Below, piece by piece: positions 1-12,250 of a stretch of DNA of 64,000 nt (its first letter is position 1; each line of letters starts with the position of its first letter). Under the pieces are notes generated by a model. The model did no database searches, was not told the DNA's origin, and saw only the letters and a program-made list of their open reading frames with translations. The stretch covers positions 2,170,001 to 2,234,000 of the forward strand of contig JAAONU010000001.1 of the NCBI GenBank assembly GCA_012932295.1. Direction: 5' to 3'. Made by a program: the position numbers and the translations under genes. The DNA comes from Cyclina sinensis. Its lineage: Eukaryota; Mollusca; Bivalvia; Venerida; Veneridae.

Positions 1-387
1 ACAGTATTATTACCCCGGAACCGCATATCAGTGATCAGGTGCCGTTCCCTGTCTTCTGCAACTTCCCCGTGCAAAGCATGAATTAATGAAAGCTGAAGCT
101 CCGTATTTATAAACTTGGTTACTAGTAATGATGCATCTGTATGCATGCAGTATGTAACGCTGACGCATATGTAGGGGTATTAACCCTAAAGTTTTGTGGA
201 TTAAACCAGAACGTATTATACGTGGACACAGGCACAGTGAATCAAAATGAAATAAATGCAAATAGTATAATTCGGTAAACAAAAATCAAATTGGGTCTTG
301 GACGCATCCCCCGAAACATCATGAAAATTTGGGCCTCTAAGTCCCGAAATTCTGTTCAACATTTAGATATATAATTGTATATTTCAG

Positions 388-3306
388 GAGTGGACGTTAC
401 GGCCAACCAACCCATAGATGAGATCGAGGACACAGAGATTTTCCAAATGGAGTACAGTAAGGTCACTGGCAAGTGGGCATTCCGTGCAAGCACAAACAAA
501 TACTGGGAGCTTCAGACGGCTACGGGAACAGTACAAGCCACAAAGGCGGAAACGTGAGTGTTCCGGCTATTGTATTATATATAAAGTAACACCGGAAATT
601 GCCAGTATGGCAGTACACGTATAACTTATTGCCTCTGATCGCTGGTATTTATGGAGCGGATCAGTGGTCCAGTAGAAACGCGCTGGACTGGTAACACAGA
701 GCTTTCCACTAACATATCTAATTGTCTTTAGGATGAGATAGACAGACAGACAGAGACAGACAAACTGGAATTTTAGTTAACTGTAGTCTTCTCTTCTGAG
801 AAGTGACCTTAACTTGGAGCAAAATAATATAGAGAAGCGTTGTTACATTCAATGTGCTAGCATAGAGTGGGATTTATATAAGAACTTGCTTCTAAATCGA
901 TAGAAAATAAGTTTAAACAACACATATTCTGAATAGTTTTGATACCTGTAGACGAAATCCGAACGCAGCCAAAATATCTCGTTATTTCCTTTGGTGGCAT
1001 TTATAAGTGTGACTAGGTGTTATCTGTGGTGGAGCAGAGGGAATACAGCTAAATTTTGTCGTAGTTTTGATGATGAGAAAACAGAAGTCTCTATAAAAAA
1101 TGAGCCACGAGTTTCCTCTGTTTTGTTTTCTAGGACACAGAATAGCTTCTTCGAAATTGACTGGCTAGAAGACGGTACAGTGGGGATCAAGGGATCAGAT
1201 GAGAAATATCTGTCTAACAAACAGACTGGTATCCTATATTCCACTGGCAAAGCTTTAGAAGACACCAATAGATTTAAAATAGTCATAGTAAACCGACCTC
1301 TGCTGGTTCTCAAATGTGACTTTGGGTTCGTTGGAGCCGGGCTCAAGGGCAGTCAGTTTATTTGTAACAAGGCAAAGTATGATATCCTGAAAGTAACATT
1401 TGATGGAAACGGAGGTTACACAATCCAAGGTGAGTGCTGTTAATATTAAGGAGGTAGCACAAATGCTTTGCTTGATATATGTATGTCATACGTAAACTAT
1501 AGGCACATTGACTGATGACATCACAAGCACCTGTTACCAAAATATAGCTGAACTACTGGTTGGCAAAAGGAACCAATATTTATATATCCTCGAGTGACCA
1601 GTTTCGACGCTGTTAAGATAAAATTTACTGACAGGCAAATACAACATATCAGATGGGTTAAAACATAAACATTCTAAATCAAGTAATATCTTTGACCAAT
1701 GCACGTACACCATTAAAACTAAAAGGGTTGTTTATTTTTAAGGAAACAGTATTTATCATAGGTTATATGGTTGCAGCCATGTTTTTTGACAGTGACCTAA
1801 AATGACGCCCCTGATTGGCTGCCTCGATACAGCTTTATCTATCACTCTATTGCACTGAGTACACTGTGAATTTTGTACTTACGGTGTTAACCAATACCAG
1901 CAACAGCCAGGATCTACAATATAACAACACATAAATATGGTTTGCCACTTTATTTATTCAGTTTAATTGAAAGGATCAAAATAGTGTGAAAGACTTTTAA
2001 TTAAAATTTGAAAAACTTCCGTGAAAGACATGAATAATATGACACAAAGAAAAAATGAACTTAAGAGTATTATGTCACATCAACCTCTGGTGGAGTGCTG
2101 CAGCCACCTTATACGGAATACCATTAGGGCCATCGTGGTTAGACGTTATAATCCAGAGGGCGACAATGCGACAGTGCCATAATGCGATGGCGACAGTGCG
2201 ATAATGCGATGGTGACAGTGCGATAACGCAATAATGACAATGCGATAATGCGATGGCGACAATGCGATAACGCGATAGTGCGATGGCGACAATGCGATAG
2301 TCATATCGTACTGTCGCCATCGCATCATCGAATTGTCGCCATCGCACTATCGCGTTTTCGCACTGTCGCCATCACATTATCGCACTGTCGCCATCGCACT
2401 ATCGCATTGTCGCGCTCTGGATTATAACGTCTTACCTCGATGGCCCTAATGGTATTCCGTATTATAAAGCCATCTATTTTATGTTTATGCAATTGTTTTT
2501 ATTTCGTAAAAATCGCTTGTGTACATACAAAAAAAAAACATGTGTGCATGTGTACCGGAAGGCGATAGTCGACACTGTGATAGTGTGATAACGCGACAAT
2601 GCGATAGTGCGATGGAGACAGTGCCATAATGCGATGGCGACAATGCGATAGTGCGATGGCGACAGTGCGATAATACGATGGCGACAGTGCGATAATGCGA
2701 TGACGACAGTACGATAATGCGCATTGTCGCCATTGTACTATCGCATTGTCGCCATCACATTATCGCATTGTCGCCATCGCATTATCGCACTGTCGCCATC
2801 ACATTATCGCACTATCACATTGTCGCCTTCTGGATTATAACGTATAACCACGATGGCCCTTACGGTATTCTGTAACCTTATGTAACACAGTTGTTTTCCC
2901 CATATTTTCTGTTTAAAAATTGCGTACATTAACATATGTTTATGCACTTATTCCGCCTTTTTGAATGATAATTCTGTCTTATAGGAAGACTGTTGGAGCT
3001 GATGGCTTGGCCATATAATAAGTATTTTACTGACACCTTACAATCATGCAGTAAGCCTCTTTTCAACTTTCATTTACAATTTGCATGTTGTTTTATGCAA
3101 CAGGAGAAGACCATAAGTACTGGAATGTAGGCAGGGACAATATGGTATACGCTGAGGATGCACCAACAAAATTCCAGTTTCAGTTCTGTGGGCACTCAAG
3201 GATGGCAATTAGAGCCCCAAATGGCTGCTTTCTTAAAGGGGAACAAAACGGACATATTACGGCTGCAGCAACAGAGATTGATCCAACCTCCCAATGGGAA
3301 TTTTAA
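388..3306 (+). CDS. FSCN1: Fascin family actin-bundling protein, C-terminal half (5' partial, last three coding exons)
   Basis: Fascin cross-links parallel actin filaments in filopodia and other protrusions and is built from four beta-trefoil domains. Three exons are readable: 388-553, 1134-1429 and 3104-3306 (TAA at 3304). They are bounded by AG acceptors and gtgagt donors and join in one frame (phases 1, 2, 1), giving 221 residues. This corresponds to roughly residues 272-493 of vertebrate fascin, that is most of trefoil 3 and all of trefoil 4. Recognisable family stretches are FQMEYSKVTGKWAFR, KYWELQTATGTVQ, FFEIDWLEDGTVGIKG, VNRPLLVL, HKYWNVG and the C-terminal DPTSQWEF, matching the family ending DPxSxWEY. 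The exon at 388 starts inside a codon, so upstream exons must lie left of the window. Longer open frames running into the introns (for example from 991) are read-through. The family call is confident; orthology to FSCN1 rather than a paralogue is inferred. Confidence 0.93.
654..765 (+). mobile_element. tRNA-headed SINE, family A, truncated copy in a fascin intron
   Basis: The segment begins ggatcagtggtccagt and continues with a degenerate head and 'ccactaacatatctaattgtctttaggatgaga', the same order as the fuller copies at 26991, 35884 and 61121. It breaks off into a GACA microsatellite, so only the head and part of the body remain. Confidence 0.7.
2111..2462. mobile_element. Foldback element 1: long inverted repeat filled with TGCGAT-like words
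   Basis: The left end (2111-2135, atacggaataccattagggc...) is repeated exactly as an inverted copy at 2438-2462. The match continues with a few mismatches for about 48 bp on each side. Between them the left half consists of repeats like gcgacagtgcgataatgcga and the right half of their complements (tcgcactgtcgccatcgca), so almost the whole element can fold on itself. No coding capacity is visible. It lies in the last fascin intron. It is most like a foldback or MITE-type element; the autonomous partner is unknown. Confidence 0.75.
2556..2873. mobile_element. Foldback element 2, related copy lacking its left terminal repeat
   Basis: It has the same TGCGAT-type left half and complementary right half as the element at 2111-2462. 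The right end (ttctggattataacgtataaccacgatggccc, about 2827-2860) matches the right terminal repeat of copy 1. The left terminal repeat is missing: the element opens at 'cggaaggcgata'. This looks like a truncated relative about 100 bp from the first copy. Confidence 0.65.
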
Positions 3307-3680
3307 GGTGCTTCGACAGTTTCTTTTGACTTAGTTTTAATCCAAAGAGTGTAAGCTTAGCAGTGCAAGCTGTGGTACGTATGGAAACTTCTTGGTACAT
3401 TTGATGAGCAAAAAGACGTCATGGGTGTTAGCCTGTTATGTACATACAAAACTTGAGACCAAAAACAATCCTGATAATATGGGATAGCCCACTTTATATT
3501 CTGGGATGCTTCAACTTAACCATTCCCTATTGTACAAGAACTTCGCCTTTATTGAGTCATATGTTAGCACATGGTTTACATATGGTTACTCTCAGTGCAA
3601 TTTCAAGATGACAGCTATAACAGTGTGCTATTGATAGATTTTACTGTCAACATATTTCTTTCAAGTCTATTACGTGACAG

Positions 3681-3825
3681 AATAAAGGTGCGTATCTAAT
3701 GATGGTGACAGTAAACATATATCTGGCAATGTATGCACCGTAGATAACGTGTAGTGGACAATTTATTCAAATGATATTAGGCTTGGTTCTCTGCAAACAT
3801 TTCACAATAGCATAAAATTAATAAA
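3681..3825 (+). terminator. FSCN1: Candidate poly(A) signals for fascin
   Basis: AATAAA occurs at 3681-3686 and again at 3820-3825, about 375 and 515 bp after the fascin stop codon. Either could direct 3' end formation. The choice cannot be made from sequence alone, and later AATAAA sites (for example near 6550) also exist. Confidence 0.35.
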
Positions 3826-5431
3826 ACAATTTTGATATGTGAAATTTAAGCTTTAACATTACTGACATGATAGAGTGTAATTTATTTTACTCCAGACATG
3901 GATCAAAATAATTTTTTTTCAATATATACCAATACATTGTATATAGAAATGGGGACACGTAAATAGTTTGTTTCATTATATTCATCTTTTTTTCTTTATT
4001 TTACGTGTAAAAATGCATTTTGATCTGAAAATGTGCAATTAACTATTCCTTTACAAAACTTAATACTGCAGATATAATGTGCTTTTTTTTTATTGGAAGT
4101 GTATGCTTTGGACTTTTTGTTTGGCACTGGGAGAAATGCAAGCATATTTAGCATTCTGTAATGATTTAAATATTTGATTTCAGTGGCCTTTGGAAAAACT
4201 TGCCTAATTATTTGTTAGTCTATGCATGGGTGATATTTAATTTATGATCAGAGGTATTTTCAAACCTTAACAAGAAATTATATAACTAATCTAAGAAACT
4301 TACAACTAATTTTCACAGGCAATCACTTCCTGCAATTCTAATGTCATGTTACCAAATTATTAGCTTAAGTTTCAATGTTTCAGCACAATTTGAATTTCGA
4401 CTATGTATGTTTTTTTTCTCATTTTTATGGTATGACTTGTATTTTGTTACTTTTTGCTTCACTGGGTGTATCAGTATTGAACAATTATTTCTTTTTTCAT
4501 TTATAATTTAGGGACCATTAAGTCATGCATTCATGCTTAAATCTTTCATTGCATTTACATTTAAAAGTAATTAATTTTGATACTGTTTTCACGGTTAATT
4601 TTTTAAGTAATACGCTGTCAAACAGCTCAAGCTTGATATGAGTGGTTTATGTTTTTTTTATTTGTTTGTTGTTTCTGAAATATTTGCAAGGTGTTCAGTT
4701 TTGAATGAAATGTTGAAATTTGTGATACATGATTGAAAATGAACTTATTACTTTGCTGATGTAACACCAACATTTATGTAGTTTAAAATACAGAGTTATC
4801 ACAAACTGTGAGGAAGAACATTTGCATTGTTAAATCTATTATGAATTATGTACATTACTAACTAATTACTAACAGAACAAAGGTGTGTACAGTCGTATTT
4901 CAGTCATTACTTAAAAACATTCAGTTAAGCCCTTAGGGTATTACTTTTTGTCACAGTAAAAGTCAAAATGCTCGGGTAAAAAATCTGGGATTGGTGGTTT
5001 GATCTGAAACAGGCTATGTTTTCCTTCCAGCTGTTTCAGGGAACTTAAGGTTTTTTTGGGAAAACTCCAAACAAAGGCTGTACAGTTTCATCTCAAAGCT
5101 CAATATTGATTCTTGGATACTGTTAGCATAATAATCAATATTGCCATTAAAGAAAATAGCAGCTATGTTTCATTTCATTAAAAGACCAGATACTATATAA
5201 TGAAGTCCTGCACTACCTCTGCGGAGGTTTTACTAAGGCTGAGGCTGCTCGCTCTGTTGATTTAACCTAACGGATTTCAAATTTTAACTGCTCACAACAA
5301 ATAATTCCAATCCAAGAGTAAAGGTTATCAAATCCAAGAGTAAGGGTTTTCAAAAATTATGAAATAATATAAAGCATTAAACAAAAGTCTTTCAAAAATT
5401 ACCTGCTTTATATATATAATATATATAAGTA

Positions 5432-5580
5432 TAAATTCTATGTTAAACGCACTCTATTTAAATTTTCGGACACATGTCCTTTTTCAAGAATAAAACCAGA
5501 ATTATGTAGAATTTTTATGTTTAAATGTCTGGTATGTGTCCGAAAATTTGAATAAAAGTGTGAGTTTAACATAGAATTAT
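5432..5580. repeat. Inverted repeat (about 50-bp arms), MITE-like
   Basis: The arm at 5432-5478 (taaattctatgttaaacgca...ttttcggacacatg) is matched in reverse complement by 5531-5580 (tgtgtccgaaaatttg...gagtttaacatagaatta), with several mismatches and about 50 bp between. There is no open frame. It could be a small MITE or a solitary foldback. Confidence 0.6.
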
Positions 5581-6699
5581 TACCAACTCTTCCCTTTTGG
5601 AAGGTTTTAAGCAATTGTCATATACAGAAGTAGTTTATAATACAGAAATATGTTTTTGTGCTTTTTCTATCTTTTAACTTCAAAATGTAAAATCTGTCAA
5701 AATAATTCACAAAGAAAAATAATTCCTTTTGGTAAAACGTGGTAACATTTATAGTTGCACTTTTAAAAAAAAAAAATCTGAAGTGAGTAAATTAATAAGG
5801 CTACTTAAAATTATGTATAAAAGATTAATATCTCTTTTTTTTTAAATATCTAATTAACCAGGTGAACTTTCCATTATGAAAAAAGTATTTTTTAAGAATG
5901 AATCTACTGATTACAGTTTACATTTAATATTATTTTTCTTTTACATTAAGCCAGATCTTTGTTTCAAACTTATTATGAAAAAGGGCCTAGGAATCACTGT
6001 GAAACCAAATACACTTGACTTACATGTGTTTCATGTTAATATACATGTATAGACATTCTGACACAATATCATGCATATAGATAAAATATTGCATTAATGC
6101 TAATCCTAGTTTGTAGACATTTTGAGACTGCATTTTGTAATTAAATGCCAAAACATCTAGTAATTTTGTTTGTGCTTCTTTTCATTGTTCTCCATGGCAA
6201 AGTGGTCACAGCTTCACCCAACAGGCAAGAGGTTTTGTGGTTGAGCCCCTTCCTCCTCACTGTCCCCTATCTGGCAAAGCTACATCAGTTCTGCGTGAGC
6301 CACAAGCTATTAAATAAATGATTACCTGCCTGCCTGTCTTGAAACTAGATGCCAGTCAACAAGGTCCTTCTAGAACAATGTGAGAAATGCTCTAGAAAAT
6401 ACAAAAATAACTAAGGGAATTGTTTAGAAAATATAAGCCAGGCAAAGTTATGGGTTTTGTACTCTGTACTTCCTCTAATTGTCCTCTATCTCTGAACTTC
6501 AACAAAGTCCCCATTGTAGTTACTGAGTTTTGCTCAAAACAATATAAAATCAATAAAGGGAATAATTTTTAAAAAAATACCACAGAGTTATGGTTCTTGC
6601 ACACTGAGACTCACCAAGATCTATTATTTGCCAAAGTTTAAAGTCTGTTGCTTTTAAACTTTATGAGAAATTGTCCAGCCATGATTAATATACAAACAT

Positions 6700-7015
6700 G
6701 TCACTGTGACCATGACCTTTGAGCTAAGAACCTGGGTCTTGCACACAGATCAAAAGTGCCAAGGTATTTAAAAATCCTTCCATGCATGGAGAAGTTGTGG
6801 CCCAGACAAGGAAATAAATCTTATTTTTTACCGTTGGGCTGTCGCTGTGACCTTGACCTTTGAGCTTAGAACCTGAGTTTTGCACATGAGATGCCATCTC
6901 ATTGAGGCAAACATTTGCCAAGTTATTTGAGAATCCCTCTATTCATGGCTAAGTTACACCCCAGACAGATGAACACACCAGCACATGCCCATACACTGGA
7001 ACCACCACTGGGACA
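6700..7015. repeat. Dispersed repeat with two 'gtgaccttgacctttgagc' units
   Basis: Two related units start near 6705 and 6850, each with 'tgacctttgagct(t/a)agaacctg' followed by 'tgcaca', then 'atccttccatgcatgg' or 'atccctctattcatgg', and 'ccagaca(a/g)'. The period is about 145-150 bp. Similar wording recurs at 29.5-30.0 kb and 54 kb, so it belongs to the same broad class of tandem-unit repeats. Confidence 0.6.
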
Positions 7016-9739
7016 ACTAGTTTTGAGCTCTGACCACCAGCAGGCTCAACAAAAAGTATGTAGACACTTCTAAAAAAAAAATTTAAAGATTATGTTAGGT
7101 ATGTCCAAGGATTTATGAAAAACAACAAGATTGTAGAGATATTTTCATATATGTTATCACAATATTTATTTAAATAGAAACCTTTAATTTACTGATTTAC
7201 TGACTTCATTAATAATTTCTGTAACATCAATAATGTGACATCAATTTACAGACCTGTGATAGTTACAGATAATGAGATAAATAAGGTAGATGGTCTTGTG
7301 GGAGGAAAGATTTAGTTAGGCTGTTGTGTTATTGTATGAATAGATTGGTTGATTTTCTTTATAAAAACAAAATTTTCATATGATTTTCAAAAGTAGATTT
7401 CTGGTAAAATGTGGTATCTAACTTTCCTATTCTAAACAATTTCTATTTTTTATCAATCCTAACAAGAGAGCAATCGTGCCTAATTTCTCAACTGAATTTA
7501 AGTACTGTATTGTAATGGAATTCTTTAAATAGAAGAAAGTGATAGTGATGCAGACCAAATTTCATAACTTTCTGGAAAGAAATTTGTAAAGATTGTCATT
7601 ATGAATCTTTGTCCCCAGGTGGAGTTTTAAAAAATCCTAGGGTCAAAGTTTCTGACATGAAAACATCAAAGAGTTTGTATACCTGTACATAGATACTTAA
7701 AAAAACATACGACTTCCATGGTAGAGTCCAACAAAAAATCCCAGATGCAAAGTGTAGACAACCTTGAGTTCCACCAGGAAATGGTTCAACCCTTGGTGTG
7801 GTGGTTCCAGACAGAAGAATTTTTAAGGATTTCATGACTCTAAATGCTCTGAAAAGAATCTGTCATTATGAACAGCCTAACTTCATATAAATGCAGTAAG
7901 ACCCCAATAAACCCTCTTCATAGGACCGGATTATACCATTTAAATAAATTGCTCTTTCCCTGAATATTATTTCGCAACCTTGCCAGGGACTATTACAAAT
8001 GAAAAGTATTCTTAAATTAAAAAGAATATTATATAAGATGTGTGCAATTCTTGTCAATTACAATATAAGAAAAATACAAGGTTTAAATGCAAGTCTTTAC
8101 TTGGTATCAAGTGGTACATTGGTAAAAATCACCTGTTCTTGAAGATTTTGGAGAGCACCAGTTGTTTTTGTAAGTATTTCCTTATGTTTTTCATAGCTAA
8201 TTTCCTTAACAATCATATTTTTCCTTTAAGATGTTTGCCAAAATATAACATAAAAAAAAACATCCATAGTTATTAGCAAATTCATGCCAAGTTGACATGA
8301 AGGAAGCCCTTGTCATACTAGCATAAAATGTATATTTATCTAGCATTGTATTACAAATTCTCATAAGAAAACTGTGTGAATTGCATTGATTTCAATACAA
8401 ACAGTGCCCACTTAATGAAATAAAATCCTTGCTGACAGTTGGTCTCACTGAGGGATTTCTGTGAGTAAAATTCATTATACCAGAGCCTGTGAGGTATATA
8501 TATTTGCATGAAACTAAATGGCCTCAAATAATCAGGTGATAGAATCAAATTAAAGATCATCCTCTGGGGAAATAAATAAATCAACACTGCTTTACTTACA
8601 TTAATGTATAGTGATTGCTGAATATTCATGAAAGTTTTATAGGGGAAGACATTGATTTGCTTGTCATGAAAAATATTTTCAAGAAATCAGTTTGAAGCAC
8701 TGTTCAGAGTTCAGAACAGTTGACTCAGAATGTTCTAATAGTAAAGATTTCAAAATAATGTTACTGTCAGATGTTACTGTACTAACATGGAGCAGCAAAA
8801 GCAAAATCTTGGTCACAATACTCTTTAGAAGCCTTAATCCAATTATACCTTTCTGCAAACTTGCCCTCTGGCCTGCTGACCCTTTAAACACATAATATCT
8901 AGATAACCACAAGAAATGAGTAAATTAGGTTGAATAAAATCATAAGGAAAGACTCCTGCTTTCAATCCCAAAAGATTGATAGCAGTTTATCTTAAAACAG
9001 CAACAGTACTAACCTTAAATTTAACAATAACTGCGTAAGTCTGTTTTACAGGGGTAACCTTGACCTTTAACTAAATGACCTAAAACTCTAAATGATCTTA
9101 ATGAGCAAATGGAAGCCAAAAAAGTTGAAGGACAGAAGCCAAGAACATGCATTGAAATGAAAACTACAGTTTAATCATATCTCTCATTTTATAATACAAA
9201 CTTATATGTAAATTTCATTTAAAAAAAACACAGAAATCCTTGATGGCTCCTAGTCTCATTAATTTCATATTAATTTTCAACACTCCAGCAAATTCTTTCC
9301 CTAGCAAAACAGAATCGATAAGGAAATTGCAAGATGTGTTGTATAATTTGCATTTGATTGCTAAGGAATGTTTCAGACAAGACAGAAGGCTCCAGAAATG
9401 AGATTCAGTAGTTTCTTATTTTAATATCTTTAATGCCAGCCAGACATGATGTACATCATTTTATCATGAAAACCCTATATCCAGTTGTATTTAAGAGTCT
9501 TTAAGGAGATAATCTATTTTTTTGTGAGTGAGAAACTGCCATGTTTGTCTCTACTTAGAGAAGTATGAGAGGTTAGAAGCTCTTTCATAACAGTTACTTT
9601 TCTTTGTTCAATTATACTTACTAACTGTGGTGCACCGTACATGTTTATGCATCTAGATATAAAAAGTTGAATCTCATTCTAACAAATACAGGCTTGCTCT
9701 AGTTGTTAGTAAAAAAACATCCACAATTCCCTTTTTGTT
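7016..9739. other. Intergenic DNA, no recognised feature
   Basis: AT-rich sequence with short open frames of fewer than 95 codons and no family resemblance. I see no exon-like conservation, RNA gene or clear repeat boundary here. Confidence 0.45.
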
Positions 9740-11095
9740 CATTTTGGCAGATTATGATCATCCTAAACAATTCCCCTCTTGTTCATTCTGGTAGACTTTG
9801 CCCACCTCATCCCTGTTGCTCATTCTGACCACCCCAGACAATTCCACTCTCTGAACATTTTGACAGATTATGACCCCTCCAGACCATTCCCCTCTCACTC
9901 AGTCTGGCAGATTTTGACCATCCCTAACTATTCCCCTCTCATTCATTTTTGACAGATTTTGACCACCCTAGACAACACCCCTCTTGAACATTCTGGCAGA
10001 TTTTGACCATCCAAGTCAACACCCCTCTTGTACATTCTGACAGATTTTTACCACCCTAGACAACACCCCTTCTGTACATTTAGGTTGACTTTCACCACCC
10101 TAGACAACACCCCACTCTTGTACATTCTGTCAGAATTTGACCACCCTGACAACTCCCCTCTTGTACATTCTGACAGATTTTGACCACCCAAGACAATTCC
10201 CCTCTTGTACATTGTCATTCTGACAGAATTTGACCACCCTGACAACACCCCTCTTGAACATTCTGGCAGATTTTGAACACCCTAGACAGCACCCCTCTTG
10301 TAAATTCTGGCAGATTTTGACCACCCTAGACAACACCCCTTCTGTACATTTAGGCTGATTTTGACCACCCTAGACAACACCCCTCTCTTGTACATTCTGG
10401 CAGATTTTGCCCACCCAATACAACTCCCCTCTCTTTCATTTTGACAGATTTTGACCACCCAAGACAACTCCCCTCTTGTACATTCTGGCAGATTTTGACC
10501 ACCCAAGAACACTCTCCTTTTGTACATTCTGGCAGATTTTGACCACCCAAGACAACTCCCCTCTTGTACATTCTGGCAGATTTTGACCACCCAAGACAAC
10601 TCCCCTCTTGTACATTCTGGCAGATTTTGACCACCCAAGAACACTCCCCTCTTGTACATTCTGGCAGATTTTGACCACCCAAGAACACTCCCCTCTTGTA
10701 CATTCTGGCAGATTTTGACCACCCAAGACAACTCCCCTCTTGTACATTCTGGCAGATTTTGACCACCCAAGAACACTCCCCTCTTGTACATTCTGGCAGA
10801 TTTTGACCACCCAAGAACACTCCCCTCTTGTACATTCTGGCAGATTTTGACCACCAAAGACAACTCCCCTCTTGTACGTTCTGGCAGATTTTGACCACCC
10901 AAAACAACACCCCTCTTGTACATTCTGAAAGATTTTAACTACCCTGGTCAATTCCCCTCTCATTCATTTTGACAGATTTTGACCATCCCAGACAATTCCC
11001 CTCTTGTACATTTTGACAGATTTTGACCATCAAAGACAACTCCCCTCTTCTTCACTTGTCAGATTTTGACCAATTTGGACAATACCCCTCCTATA
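9740..11095. repeat. Minisatellite array, 44-bp unit
   Basis: The unit reads approximately cattctggcagattttgacc / acccaagacaactcccctct / tgta. In the regular core unit starts fall every 44 bp (10481, 10525, 10569, 10613 and onward to about 10877). Degenerate units extend to both sides, so the array holds about 30 copies. Because 44 is not a multiple of 3 and the unit lacks minus-strand stops, overlapping minus-strand frames of up to 213 codons appear here. They encode only a cycling repeat and are not treated as genes. Confidence 0.92.
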
Positions 11096-11241
11096 ATTTT
11101 AACAAGTTGTACAATTTATCTCCTGCCTTTTTGACATGGAAGACACTTCTTCCCTCAAAAAACTTTCAGTTTTCATTATAAAAAAAATGTTACATTATTA
11201 AATTCATTAAGACTTGAGAAATGCCATGATTCTAACTGCAG

Positions 11242-11538
11242 AGTTGTTGTTGTTGTTTTTAGGGGTTTAACGCCGATTTCAACATATGTTATATCTCGGC
11301 GGTCAGTCCACCTAACCGGTTTTCCTGGATAACTAACCAGTAATTGCCAATTTCTCTGCAAGTGACTGACTACTGTTCCCACATGATCTACTCTGAATCA
11401 GAGGTGAGAGGCAAATGAACAAAAGACACAATGTCTGAGAACAATTGTCACGGAAAAATTTTGCCCTGCCCAGGGGTCGAACCAACGACCGATGGATTAC
11501 TAATCCAGTGCTCTACCTATTGAGCTAAGCGGGCGGGC
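11242..11538 (-). mobile_element. tRNA-headed SINE, family B, with A and B boxes
   Basis: On the minus strand, starting near 11538, it reads cccgcttagctcaataggta, then an anticodon-like arm (ggattagtaatcc) and ggttcgacccc, which are good A-box and B-box matches. The T stem and acceptor stem do not pair properly, so this is a SINE head, not a working tRNA. The body includes 'ggtggactgaccgccgaga', and the 3' end is 'cctaaaaacaacaacaacaac'. Relatives lie at 25653-25912 and 27983-28262. Confidence 0.8.
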
Positions 11539-12044
11539 AACTGCAGAGTATCAAATGTAGCTCCTTTTAATAAGTGTTATAAGTAAACTGAATTACAATT
11601 ACAAAACTGTGAGAGGTGACCCTAATGTGACAAAATTAATCAGAGGGGAATTGTCTGGATCCCTATGAAAGCTAGACCTATATTTTAACAGTTATTCACA
11701 ACTGCACAAACACTGGCAGTGGTGTTAGCAAATTGGTAACAGTTTGCTTTATTATTCCTATCAGAGTGAAAACTTGTGATAACTGTAGAACAAGACCATA
11801 AATAGCAAATAAAGGTAGAATACTTTGTTTTCTTCTATACTTAAACATTTGAAGTAGATTGTTATGTTACTGAAAAAGAAAACTTAAGGCCTTATTTTAA
11901 TATTATATGTATCTGACTGCAAGTAAAGAAAATAAAAATGTATTTACCAGGGGTATATATATATATATATAAAACTTATGAAAAAAAAATTCTCGTATGA
12001 CCCTGTTATTTTCTACTGTAAATGAGAAGATTTCACATTCTCAC

Positions 12045-12250
12045 TGATATCTATTCATACAAACAAGAAAGTCTGTAACAAAATGATGCAATACATCTTA
12101 GAAAACACCACCCAGAGTGGGATTCGAACTCCGATCTTACCGCATCAACACTCTAACCACTGAGCCAAAGAATCATTTCCCTGAGGCAGTTGTCAGAGGT
12201 TGTATTTATACAATTTTGGCAAGGTATGCATTAGGCTGTAACACTATATT
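12045..12250 (-). mobile_element. tRNA-headed SINE, family C, minus-strand copy
   Basis: The minus strand reads ttggctcagtggttagagtg and then gagttcgaatcccactctgg, tRNA-like A-box and B-box regions. The upstream piece 'tataaatacaacctctgaca' and the downstream 'gactttcttgtttgta' match the two copies at 61988-62375. The leader before the tRNA part is shared by all three copies, so it is part of the element. Confidence 0.75.

Larger units (their letters stand above)
3307..6690. other. Fascin 3' flank and intergenic DNA
   Basis: AT-rich DNA without a credible gene. It includes the probable fascin 3' UTR, a short inverted repeat at 5432-5580 (listed separately), and at about 6190-6340 a degraded tRNA-SINE-like piece: 'tggcaaagtggtca' resembles an A box and 'ggttttgtggttgagcc' a B box, followed by 'attaaataaatgattacc'. 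The SINE reading is weak. Confidence 0.5.

Noticed and set aside
1020..1346. 108-codon minus-strand frame
   Set aside because: Antisense shadow of the fascin exon at 1134-1429.
10282..10963. Overlapping minus-strand frames of 175-213 codons
   Set aside because: They lie wholly inside the 44-bp minisatellite and repeat the same peptide in all three frames; there is no start context, splice signal or family resemblance.
9740..11095. CRISPR-like regular repeat array
   Set aside because: Units are contiguous without unique spacers, and the DNA is clearly animal nuclear sequence.
11460..11538. Possible tRNA-Thr gene on the minus strand
   Set aside because: A and B boxes are good, but the T stem and acceptor stem do not pair and a SINE body with A-rich tail follows.
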